Source: Otatea glauca (taxonomy: Eukaryota; Streptophyta; Magnoliopsida; Poales; Poaceae). Taken from it: a stretch of DNA of 64,000 nt. The translations under genes were made by a program, and so were the position numbers. Below are positions 22,338 through 33,075 of the stretch, piece after piece (the stretch's first letter is position 1; each line of letters begins with the position of its first letter). The stretch is from the NCBI GenBank assembly GCA_036346275.1, contig CM070722.1, positions 60,673,524-60,737,523 of the forward strand. Reading direction: 5' to 3'. The notes under the pieces are model-generated. The model saw only the letters and a program-made list of their open reading frames with translations, did not search any database and was not told the origin of the DNA.

Positions 22338-23977
22338 ATGAACACTCTATTTGTAGTCTTGAATGTGGATGAGTTCAATCGAGTGAGCAATCTTGACACC
22401 GTTCATGAGATTTGGACTACCCTCCCGAAAATCCATGAGGGAACATCCGCTGTCAAGGAGGCCAAATTGCATATGTTTAGGATCAAATATGATAGTTTCA
22501 TTATGTTACCACATGAGAACATCAATGAGATGTACTCAAAGCTCAATAACATAGTGATTGAGCTCAAAAGCCTTGGGGCTTCACTAACCGATATTGGTGT
22601 TGTTCGTAAGATGCATAGGGCTCTACTGGACAAATATAAGACGTTGGTGATATTATTCTTCAACTCTCCCGAGTTGGCAAGGATGACGCCAACCGGACTC
22701 TTGGAGAACCTCATCACGAATGAGCTATACAAGAAGGATAAAGAGGGGCTTTTGGAGCAAAGTTCTTCAAAGAAGAACATTGCTTTCAAGGCTAAGGCGA
22801 AGTCAAGCGATGAAGCACTTGACGATGAAGAAGATGACTCTGAGGAGGAGATTGCCCTCCTTGAGAGAAGAATGAGGAGATCCATGAAGAAGCTATCAAG
22901 CTCAAGCACCTCCCACAATTTCAAGAAGGACCAACACTCAAGCAACAAGAGGTATTCGAACATCCATTGTTATGAGTATGATGAGAAGGGTCATATTGCT
23001 TCACATTGCCCAAATAAGGAGGACAAGTCCAAGACATCAAAGAATAAAAGAGTTCAATAGCAAGAAGAAACTCTTCAAAAATCTTCTCACAAGGATGGCA
23101 AGGGAGAGGCTAATATTAGAGAGTGGAACTCCGATGAGGAGTACTCCAATTCAAACTCCTTTGATGATGATACTCCTTTCAAGAAGAAGGGTATGGCTGG
23201 AGTAGCTATCAAGGAGGCTCCTTCTTTATTTTCTACACTGACATGTCCCATGGCAAAAGGAGACAACAAGGTAAAATCAAATATTGATGATGATGAACCT
23301 TCCTATGATGAGCTAATGGATATGCTAGATGAATTGAATGAGTATCTTGGCAAGAAGTCAAAGTATAAAACCTTGAGAAAAAAATTTCTTTCTCTCAAAG
23401 ATTCTTATGAGGAGCTAAAGGAAACTCATGAGACTCTCCTTCTCAAGGATCACTCAAAGTCCATGATAGATTTAGGATTTCTTGTGACATTCTTGATGCC
23501 ATGCCTAATGTTGATTTTTCATTTAAAAAGATATCTTGTATTAGCACATCTACTTCATGTGATGATTTGCCATGTTGTTCCAAAATTGATGCATTTGCTT
23601 ATTCCAACAATGATAATGATGCAAATTTTAAAATTGAAAATAATGAGCTTAAAGAACAAATAAATAAACTTAGTAAAAGTTTGGATAAGTGCTGCAAGAG
23701 TAAAGCCACCCTTAATAAAATTTTAAATGACCAACGGTGCTCATACAATAAAGAGGGTCTTGGATATATCCCTAAGAAGGGGAAGAAAGAGACCAACAAA
23801 GCACCTAGGTTCAAGTGTCATGATGTGGGACATATGGCAAAAAATTGTCCATTAGGTAAAACACCTAAACGAAATGTTTATGATTCATGTTGTATTCTTA
23901 AGAAATCTAGTAGTGGTAAAATAGTAGCTAAATTTATTGGCACTCCTATACTCGGTTGTAAAAAGAATATCATTTAG
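22338..23977 (+). pseudogene. gag of copia element C
   Basis: 22338-23060 carries the plant copia gag domain (HEIWTTLPKIHEGT, VVRKMHRALLDKYKT) and an acidic EEDDSEEEIALLERR stretch. Its zinc knuckle CYEYDEKGHIASHC has the second Cys replaced by Tyr. After frame changes the gag tail runs on through 23193-23977, with coiled-coil KIENNELKEQINKL and a second knuckle FKCHDVGHMAKNCP lacking its first Cys. Upstream residues of gag (22133-22330) are in another frame. Non-functional. Confidence 0.82.
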
Positions 23978-24049
23978 CTGCCCAAAGCCTTGGTTACTAA
24001 CCTCCAAGGACCCAAACAAATTTGGGTACCTAAAAAATGTTTGATTTTC

Positions 24050-24935
24050 TTTTGTAGGTGAACTACATGACCGGTGAAAGGCATTAGGTGCTTGATAGTG
24101 GTTGCACCTAATACATAACCGGGGACAGAAAAATGTTCACCACATTTGAAGTTGGGAGTGGAAGTCATGACAAGATCACATTTGGTGACAATAGCAAAGA
24201 AAAGGTAATTGGATTGGGTAAAATTGCTATCTCAAATGACATTTCTATTTCAAATGTTTCATTAGTTGAAACGCAAAACTTTAACTTGCTATCGGTTGCT
24301 CAAATTTGTGATCTAGACTTAACTTTCACATTTTCTAGAAATGGTGTAGTAATCTCAAAAGAAAATAATAACTCCTTGGTTTTCAAAGGTTTTAGATTTG
24401 ACAATCTTTACCTAGTAGACTTCTCTTCAAATGGCTCATGCCTTCAAACATATTTAATTGCAAAAACCTCCCTAAGTTGGCTTTGGCATAGGAGGCTAGC
24501 TCATGTTAGCATGAGTCAACTTAAAAAGCTTTTTAAGTATAATCTAGTTGTGGGCTTGAAAGATGTAAAGTTTGAGAAAAATAAATTGTGTAGTGCTTGC
24601 CACACCGGTAAACAAGTTGCTAGTTCTCATCCTTCTAAGAGTATCATGTCCACATCTAGATCATTAGAGCTCTTACATATGAATTTGTTTGGCCCAATAA
24701 CCTATAAGAGCATCGGAAGCAATTCTTTTTGCTTAGTCATTGTAGATGATTACTCGAGATATGCTTGGGTTTTTCTTCTTAGATGACAAATCCGAAACCT
24801 CCAGTATTTTCAAAAGTTTTGCAAAAAGGGCTCAAAATGAGTTTGATTTCAAAATAAAGAAAATCTGTAGTGATAATGGTTCCAAGTTCAAAAATACAAG
24901 AGTCGAAGATTATTATGATGAACTGGTTTTTTGTG
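24050..24935 (+). pseudogene. Protease and truncated integrase of copia element C
   Basis: The protease motif LDSGCT lies near 24090 and is followed by a stop. 24133-24786 then encodes the pre-integrase domain (LWHRRLAHVSMSQL, CSACHTGKQ) and the integrase start, where the first catalytic Asp is replaced by Asn (LLHMNLFGP). VIVDDYSRYAWVF follows. A frame change leads to the second Asp region (CSDNGSKF, about 24860-24885). Sequence ends inside the core. Confidence 0.82.
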
Positions 24936-25315
24936 AGCCACGCGATTTTTTCCCGATGTCCGCGTGGCGGCTAGTGCGGCATGTGCCGTGCCCACACATC
25001 TAGTTTGTTTTGAGAGGAGCTAGGAAACCGATGAACCACCACTATTATCTTATTTTAAAATGTGTGTACATACAATGAAGATAAGAGAGAATAGTCTAAG
25101 AGAAGCTTTACTCGTAAAATATTGAAGAGAGAGGTGTCATTAAAATTATACACGCGCTTTATATTTTGGCACAATATTGAAAATATGTCATAATTACTCC
25201 ACCAGTTGATAAACCCATTGTTATGGGATTCTCACGTTTTAGGGCAAGCACAGTGGTGCTTCGGTTCATCAAATAAATATGGGACCACAGTTAATGATGT
25301 GGCCTTATATACTAA
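24936..25315. other. Intergenic after truncated element; nothing recognised
   Basis: GC-rich for about 70 bases (GCCACGCGATTTTTTCC) directly after the truncation point, then AT-rich. No gene or bounded repeat recognised. Confidence 0.3.
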
Positions 25316-25545
25316 GAGTGTATTTGATTGGTGGGATAAGGTTGAATGTAATGGGATGATCATGTACCATTTAATTCTATTATTTTAGGTGAATGGAATG
25401 GTTCAACCTCTATAAGGAATATTTCTCAAATTTGTATCACATCATCCAAGATGGAATGATTCTATTCAAGCAATCAAACATATGTATGACTTTTTTATTG
25501 AATCATCTCATATATGTATCATTTAGTACAAGCAACCAAACACAC
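25316..25545. mobile_element. Tourist-like MITE, copy 1
   Basis: 230 bp with inverted ends GAGTGTATTTGATTGG / complement GTGTGTTTGGTTGC and flanking direct ACTAA (25311-25315, 25546-25550), containing the TAA expected for Harbinger/Tourist insertion. Clearly related in inverse orientation to 27892-28113. Confidence 0.75.
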
Positions 25546-25550
25546 ACTAA

Positions 25551-26213
25551 AGAAACTATGTGTGCTAGTTTGAAAGACGTCGTTGTCACTTGACCTCAAC
25601 CTAGATAATGTAAACCCACCCTTAGGGACCATCCTACTTTCTGATACACTTTTTCTATGAACCATACTGCACTAATGCCCTCACAAACCACGTGGCATGG
25701 AAAATACAAATCATGGAAGAGGCTGGAATTAAGACCTGAAACTTGGTTTCTTTTGTTGCAAAAGGTAGCGAAGAAACATATCTTCACATGCTGATAACCT
25801 CGACCTAATTAAGCAACCAGATCGATGGCAGGCTGAGAGGAGCAGAGAGGCGATATATACCTGAATTCTTTGGTGTTGCTGATGAAATCAAGAGCTTTAT
25901 CTCACCATGTTCAGCTAAGTAGCAGCAGCAACCACCAGTGAACGCACGCGCGCTGCATCTGGCCAGAATGCAACCTCGGCTTGGGCCGTCTGCTACAGAC
26001 GTACCTGGGAGCGTGGACTGGGCTGCCGGGTGCACAATTTAACCATTACTCGCTCCGTTTGTGAATAAATGTTATTCTAACTTTTAAATTTTATTCTTAA
26101 ATACATCTTATTCTATAATTTTAAATTAATTTTTTAATAATTGTCCCTTCTATACTTCTCCCTTTAGCTAAGATATAATGAAGAGGCGTAATACAATCTT
26201 TCATAGATATATC
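25551..26213. other. Intergenic; one-ended Stowaway-like remnant
   Basis: No gene recognised. 26045-26110 begins TACTCGCTCCGTTTGTGAA, like a Stowaway terminal repeat, but no matching right end was found. Confidence 0.3.
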
Positions 26214-26454
26214 TGTTGGAATTAATCCTGAATTAATTCAATGGAAGAAGTCAAAAGGGTATTAAGTTGAGAGTATAGACCGTATTGCTTAGCTAGGTGG
26301 AGTGCAACCAACTCATACTAGAGTCCATACATGAACTCTCCATATAAGTTGGTTGCATTCCACCTAGCTAAGCAATATAGTACTAAAGATCATACCATCA
26401 ACTCAACACCCCTTTGACTTCTTTCATTGAATTAATTTAGGATTAATTCCAATA
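26214..26454 (-). repeat. Largely palindromic LTR of copia remnant D
   Basis: 241 bp. The two halves are inverted copies of each other over about 110 bases per arm: left starts TGTTGGAATTAATCC, the right-end complement TATTGGAATTAATCC, and both contain TTGCTTAGCTAGGTGGA. The LTR could fold into one long hairpin. Confidence 0.75.
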
Positions 26455-26998
26455 ATCTCCACCAAGAAGTCAAAGTCTGTAAGAAAAAGCTTCCCAGCAC
26501 TTTCAATATACCGATTTTACAGTGTAGATCCGTCCCAGATTGAGCTACATCTAGCACAGCAAAATTCACTTAGTTACAACTATGCAATTGCCAAAGACTT
26601 GAATTGTCAGTCTTGTGCGAGCAAGGTTCACTTGAAGGCTTCACTGATACTAGGCCACCTAGAGCCATGCCTACATTTGGAGCGTTACAGTAATGATCCC
26701 GTACCCTCTCGTGAGTTTATTAGAGATTATCCAAATCTCATAGACTACGACCTCACAATCTAGCTCACATAGGTGTGTTATTCCAAGTGTACTCTACAAG
26801 ATAGTACCTCGCCATAAAAATAAGCCTTAGAACACATTAAGACATAAAAGTCATCCTCCCATGTAGACTTGAGAGTACGCATCTCTCCTAACGGGAAAAG
26901 GTAAGTACGAATGTACTCTCCAGTTACCCCGACAACTTGGTTTTCCCATCACCTAATTCACGGGATCTCCATTCACATAGGATGGGTTTTCGAACAAC

Positions 26999-27211
26999 TC
27001 AGGTGGGTCTCAAACCAATTTTCCTCGATGCTCCATCTATCACTGCACGTGATAGTCCCTTCGTAAAAGGGCCCATCAGGTTTTTAGATCTATTAATATA
27101 ATCTATGGCGATCACTTCAGTATTTCTCAAATTCCTGACAGATTCGATTCGCCATTTCACACGTCTTGAGGACTTCAAATTATGTTTTGCACTCTTAACC
27201 TTAGTGGTCAC
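26999..27211 (-). pseudogene. RNase H C-terminal fragment of copia remnant D
   Basis: About 70 residues with VKWRIESVRNLRN, VIAIDYI and PFTKGLSRAVI, the conserved copia RNase H tail, ending in a normal stop. The upstream portion is missing. Confidence 0.82.
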
Positions 27212-27891
27212 AGTTTAGTTATCACATTACAAAAAATAATCGGTATTGGTTTTTTAACTATCGGCAAGTCCAACAAATTTAGCCGATATCTTCTGCTATT
27301 TAGAATGAAACAATTTTAATATTGGTGATTTTAGTCGAAATTCTGGAACTTCGGTTTCAAATTTATCGGATTTCAAATTTACTTTTTGAATTTTTTCCTG
27401 AATTTCAATCGAAAATTTTGGATTTTGGCCGCCTTCGAGATGTGATCCGAAAACAAAATTTGAAACCTTGCTCTTAAGTACCAAATGTGCAATATCCACT
27501 CAAATATATAAATAAAATCGAGTGTGCACATTGTATCCAGTAAACTAAAACATACATGTTAGCCACTAGTTGAACATGATTTGAGTTTGTTGATGTGTAA
27601 TAAAATAGTTTATGAACCGCATAGCTATTAATGTACATCTTCAAATAACATAGCATATGATGATCTAAATATCAAATATTGAATCTCAACTTTGATGTAT
27701 ATAAATATCCAATCCACCTGTAAAAAGAAATATCCAACAGCTTATTTGTACTCATATAATACGTATGTGAAGCCTACGGGGGAAAGTCTAATCTCCATTT
27801 TGATTTATAAATATATGGGGCTAACATATGGTGTATGCAATAGTATCATTGTTGTTTGGTATATACACATTAACATAACTCTAAGTTACTA
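27212..27891. other. Intergenic, nothing recognised
   Basis: AT-rich; no gene, and only weak internal repeats such as TTTTGAATTTTTTCC-like words around 27340-27440. Confidence 0.3.
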
Positions 27892-28113
27892 GGTGTGTGT
27901 TTGGTTGCTTATACTAAGTAGTACATGTATGAGGTGATTTAAAAAAAAGTATAATATGTTTGGTTGCTTGAATGGAATTATCTTATCCTAGATGGTGAGA
28001 TACAAATTTGAGAAATATTCTCTATAGAAGCTGAACCATTCCATTCATCCAAAATAATAGAACCAAATAGTGCAGGACCATCCCATCTCATTCAACCTCG
28101 TCCCACCGACACC
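27892..28113. mobile_element. Tourist-like MITE, copy 2
   Basis: 222 bp, ends GGTGTGTGTTTGG and complement GGTGTCGGTGGGAC, flanked by CTA (27889-27891, 28114-28116). Inverse-orientation relative of 25316-25545: shared CAAATTTGAGAAATATTC and GAACCATTCCATTCA segments. Confidence 0.72.
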
Positions 28114-28538
28114 CTAAGTATCAAATATGAAATTCCCACTTTAGTAACTAGCCAAGTACGATGTACATTAAGTGGTTAATGGGTTTGTGCACACTAAATT
28201 CCTCTGTAGAATTTATGCCGCAAAACTTATATGAATAATTCTTTTACAGTACACAATGACAAATAAACTTGTCGATCGAAGATCTTCCGTATGACATCAC
28301 ACTCTTCGTACTTTGTTTCTACAACTATATGTTAGCGATTTTCATGTGTATATTCCGCCCATGATATCACACTCTCCACACACCCCTTCCAGCAAGAGCT
28401 AAGAGCCCATTCCCCCCACTTCCTCTCATTTTTCCTCTAAAAACTTTCAATCCAACCTTATGGTATCACCTGCTAGATGTGGCCATACCACTAATGGTAG
28501 CTTAGGGTTTGGAGAATTTCATGAAGTCAGACTCGAGA
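28114..28538. other. Upstream region of the ARID-HSP20 pseudogene
   Basis: Would be promoter and leader of the pseudogene. No clear TATA or conserved motif could be singled out. Confidence 0.3.
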
Positions 28539-29312
28539 TGCAACAAGTGAAAGGTGGGGATGAGTCATCACCCTCATGAGAAAGGCAAGTTGCAACTGAC
28601 TGGTGATGTCCCCGTGGATGAAACCACAGTGGTGGAAGAGGATAAATTTTATAAGAGTAGGGGCAGCCAGTCTGAGGCTATCAATACTGTTAATTCTATG
28701 AAGGATTCATCAAAGTCCAAAGGTGTGGTTGTGGAGGAGAGGGAGGAGAAGGATGATGCGGTGGCGGATTTAGCAGATGAGGCAAAGGTTGTTTCTGTGA
28801 CTGATAAGGTTAAGAGTGAGGCTGGAGGAAATGAGGGGATTGACATGGCGGTTGTGAAATTAGAGAATAAGGATGGGCATGCGAATGTGGACGCCAAGAA
28901 AGGTGGCTCCCTGGAGGAGGAAGGTGCTAGCCATGATGATAACAAAGATATTGATGGTGCGAATCAGCTTCTGTTGGCGCTAGATGGGGAAGACAGGGAG
29001 GACCAAGCTCTTTCCAAATCTCAAACAAGTCCTTCATGTTTGATTATACCTTGGGCAATGATGACATGGGAATTGAGGAGGAGCAAGTTGCTTTCATGAG
29101 GGAGCTTGAGCGGTTCTATAAAGAGAATTTAATGGAATTCAAGCTCCCAAAGTTTTATGGTGAAGGGTTGAACTGCCTCAAGTTAGTATCACGAGGATTT
29201 CTTTTTCTGTATGATACAAGGTTTTATGACTGTGCTGAATGAACTAATTTTATCTTGATTACGTTTTTACTGGTTATGGAGACTAGTAACTGGATTGGGT
29301 GGCTATGATCAG

Positions 29313-31875
29313 GTACTCATTTTCATGCCTTGGTGATGATGGGGCATATTATAATTTCTTTAGATCTATTAGGTGCTTGCTGCATTGCAATATGATATAT
29401 GAACATTAAACTGATAAGACTACAAAAAATACCTTTAAATTTATGCCTTTTTGTGTTAGACGTTCAAGAAACTCAAAGATGATGGATTTGATTCATGTAG
29501 GTCATGTGGTATTGGTTGAGTTGCAAGTTTTATCTGGCAATATGCTTATCCAGTCATTAGTCTTTTCTTTGCTAGGAATGAACACATTATGTTTGGAAAA
29601 TGTTTCTAACAAAGAGGTTTTAAGTGAGTGTTAAGCCCAAAATATTTTTAGCAACCTATGTGCTTTTAGTTATGTTTCCTTTGTTATCGTATCATTCTCA
29701 TTTAATTTCATACCTCTATATAAAGTAGGGGGTTGTGAATTTTGATTTACTTGCCCAATTTTGTGTTCCTATACCTTTTCTGACCATCAAATCCTCTTAG
29801 CGCATTATACACAAAGTACATGCCACTATTTTTTTATCCGATTTTATCCTTTCTCTCTTCCAGAGTTATACACCCGACTACCTAAATGCTAATCATTCTA
29901 TTATTTTGTTTTGGTGTGGGCTGTGTTTGATTTGTTATCCCCCTATTGTGGGTTATAATCCTTGTTCAAATCTTCAACTGAATATCCAAAAATGTTTTTC
30001 CTGTCAACAAATGACTCTATTTCTATCACCGACATAAAAGAAATCAGGTCAGAAATTCTCTCGTACTGCACTATTATTTTAGCTTCATTCAGTTTATTTT
30101 GGTAATAGGAATGCTATGTTCCTTCCATACATGCACATGTCCAGCCCTCCCTCCTGCCCATCTCACACGGCCAGCGACACACCATCCCTCATGTTGTGAT
30201 CCTGCGTGTTACTGTTTGTGTATTCGGTCAGTTGATTGCAAAGAATAGGATGTAACAAAAGCAATGGTAAGAACAAATCATGACGTGAAAACTTAACCTT
30301 ATTAAGCAATTCAAGAAAAAAAACTATAAAACATTTCTATTTTCTACAAGATAAAACATCGATCTCTTAATGATAGCTCCACCATTTGGAGAGGAAACAA
30401 CAATATTAATCATAATTTAATCACAAAATTTACCCATGAATATATAGTCATACGCAAACATTGGGTTGCTTCAGAGGAAAAATGATGTGATCCATGTTGC
30501 TTTTCTCTCCCGAATAGATGTAAGATAAAATTTTCGTCCTTGCCCACCAAATGTGGTATTTAAGCTATTTCATATTTCCTCTAGCTACTAATGTGTTTCA
30601 GTTCGCCAGGTTGTCTCTTACCTGCTCATGGATTTAGCAGGCAGTTCAAAAGGTTAACCTATTTGGGAATCTCCGGATCTATGCTTATTTTCATGCGATG
30701 ACTCCGTTAGTTTCGGTCGGGAGCCGGACGGTAATGGACCTACAACCCTTGCTTGTGGACTAGCTGCAGAGCTAACCTTTTTTCTATTGGTTTGGTGGTT
30801 GCTACCAAGACGATTTCTTTATGCCCATCAAAGAACCTCGAGATGCTAATCCATGAAAAACGATACTAGAAATGCGAAAGAATTCAATTACGGAACGAGG
30901 GCAACCCGTGAAAATACCTCGGTTTTTGACTCGTGCCATTGGACTCTTTCTTGGTCTTGTTTTGTGCATGGCTTACGACAGGCAAGCAAGCCAATCAAGA
31001 GTAGACCAAACCAAGCAGAAGGCCCTCAACCAGGGGAATCCTTATTGATCAGTAGTCATAGAAAACTCCATACCAAAAGAGCTAGCCCGGGGCATTCCAA
31101 CATCTAGAACGAAGCCTATCAAGCCAACCTTCCCTCACTGCGAAAATGCAACATCTAGCGTACTCATTGGCTTTGACCTCAGATTCATTACTTGCTAGAG
31201 AAGTCAGTATTTCACGGATTCTTGCCATCACTGGAAAACAAATTGAGTTGTGGGCTTCAAGGTAAGGGGAGGACCGAGATTATATACCCATAGCCAAAGA
31301 GGACCAAAGGGATGACAGCTTTTGCATTCAAATCCTGTTAGTAAGGAAAGTTTGGAAGCTCAGTCTTAGCTCTATATTTATTCATCTTATTCAGCTAGGA
31401 TACTTTTTTACTGGAAGAGTCAAGCGAAAGCAATTAGTTTAGAAGGAAGAGGAAGACCTAGGGGCTTACATCCTCAGTTCACTCTTTTTGCTCCTGCGAG
31501 ACACGACTCAACTACTTTTTACAATTGACAGGGTGGGTAGCTCGGAGGTGGATCGAATCAAGACTTTGTGTTTTGAGGAGAAGCTGGGATGCAACAGAGC
31601 TTTTACTTCCTTCCTTCCCTTGCGCCAAACAAACTGAACGTGCAGGGCTAACTGCCCGAACCCGCTTGCTTATGTTCTACGATCTAATTAAGTTAAGTAG
31701 TGGTTTTTTTTGAAGTGACTAGAACTTCTATCAATTACTATATTTCTTTGCGTGACTATAAGAATATGCATGTGCTATTTTGTGATTTTGTAACTTTGAA
31801 TTGTGACCGCCTAACTTTGTTGTGTAATCTTTAGCCAATGAGCATTGTATGTTTGCTTACTAGTTGCATCAACAG
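29313..31875 (+). other. Enlarged intron of the ARID-HSP20 pseudogene
   Basis: 2.56 kb between exons 2 and 3. AT-rich except for a GC-balanced block at about 30600-31715 described separately. No exon recognised. Confidence 0.5.
30600..31715. other. Possible mitochondrial DNA insert (NUMT)
   Basis: Base composition changes to about 45-50% GC, with sequence style unlike the surrounding intron. Phrases such as CTCATGGATTTAGCAGGC, GGTCGGGAGCCGGACGG and GCCTATCAAGCCAACC resemble angiosperm mitochondrial non-coding DNA as I remember it. No mitochondrial gene can be read through it. The call is impressionistic; boundaries are approximate. Confidence 0.4.
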
Positions 31876-33075
31876 GTGACGCCGTGCAAACTATGGCATC
31901 AAGTGGGTGAATCGTTCAAACCTCCAAAATATGAGTTCAATTTCTTCTGCAATCATCCCATTCAGGCCTTCTCATTTTATGAATCTCAATTGAATTTTTA
32001 CAATGATGGAAATTGGAACTTAGTTGACATAAGATCTTTCCATACTCTCATGTGATGTGACTAACACGTTTTATGCAGGACATGCACAACTATTTCATGG
32101 ACCTTCCATGACTTAATGAGAAGGTACTTTCTAGATTCCCTACCTGGGGCGATCATGCCATCCTTTATAGTTCTCTAGTTGTAATTGAATCCTATCATGT
32201 GTGATGAGGCGATGATGGTAAATGGTTGAATAAAGAACTTATTCATTTAAACATATTCTACATTATTCTTGTAAAGTGAGTCTAACCAACTAAAAAAATA
32301 CAACTCTTTGGAGGTTTTACCAAGCTGTCAATATAGGACTGTGTAGTATGTCCTAAATATCTAATCTTCATAACTGGCATAGGCATGTGGAACAAATTTG
32401 AGGCCACATGTTCTAACTCTACTTTAGTGGTAGAATCTATGCAGGGAAGTGAGAACAACTGTCTGTTTGTGTGACTAACTTTTCCCTTTGAATGGCAGAA
32501 CCACAAGAGTAAATTCTTTTGTAAATTGTAATGCCAGTTTTGTCAAGAATGTTGAATATTATTTAATGGACATTGATTTAACCCTGCATGTTTCCTACAT
32601 ATCTCTGTATTGTTTTATCTCATGCAGGTACTCCTTGAAAATGAGAAACACAAAACTAAATCAGGCAACTTCCATGTGGCCGCGTCTACATTAATAGAAC
32701 AAATTGCTTCTGAAAGTCATGTACGGTTTTACGAAGGCTAGCACAAGTCGTTTTGTATGGAAATCAAATAGAAAGCAGTCCTGTTTGTAACTAATTTAAC
32801 AAGAACTAGTTTCAAATGCAATGAAAAATGAAAATTCATTTTGCATCTAGAACCGCGATCATGCTAGAACTCTTTTAGTGCTTACAAGATGTTCATGTAG
32901 ACATGTAGTTATGATAAAATAGCAGGAAGATATGTTTTGATATGTCGAAGTAAGGAGCTTGGAAGCTGAGCTTGTAATTTTTCTACAGGTGGGTGGAAGA
33001 CATGCGTCAGGCTCCGGAAGAGCTAGAAGAGAATCTGCAATTCGTGGTATGAAAGGCTGGTTTTCTCAGCGCCAG

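Larger units (their letters stand above)
20534..24935 (+). mobile_element. Truncated SIRE/Maximus-type Ty1/copia element C
   Basis: 5' LTR (20534-22078), primer-binding site TGGTATCAGAGC at 22081, gag with two zinc-knuckle remnants, protease and the start of integrase. Similarity stops at about 24935, inside integrase, and no reverse transcriptase, RNase H or 3' LTR follows. LTR type (TGAAGCATCTAGGC start, 1.5 kb) and gag with coiled KLKE-rich tail fit the SIRE/Maximus lineage. The 3' part was lost by deletion or illegitimate recombination. Confidence 0.88.
26214..27211 (-). mobile_element. Ty1/copia remnant D: RNase H end plus 3' LTR
   Basis: Minus-strand fragment. RNase H C-terminus at 26999-27211 is followed by about 540 non-coding bases, a purine tract (GGTGGAGAT) and the 3' LTR (26454 down to 26214). 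No 5' part or second LTR was found, so it is a truncated relic. Element lineage is Ty1/copia by the RNase H sequence. Confidence 0.8.

Noticed and set aside
22403..22963. Minus-strand frame of 186 codons with Ser runs and hydrophobic stretches
   Set aside because: Antisense of the gag region of element C.
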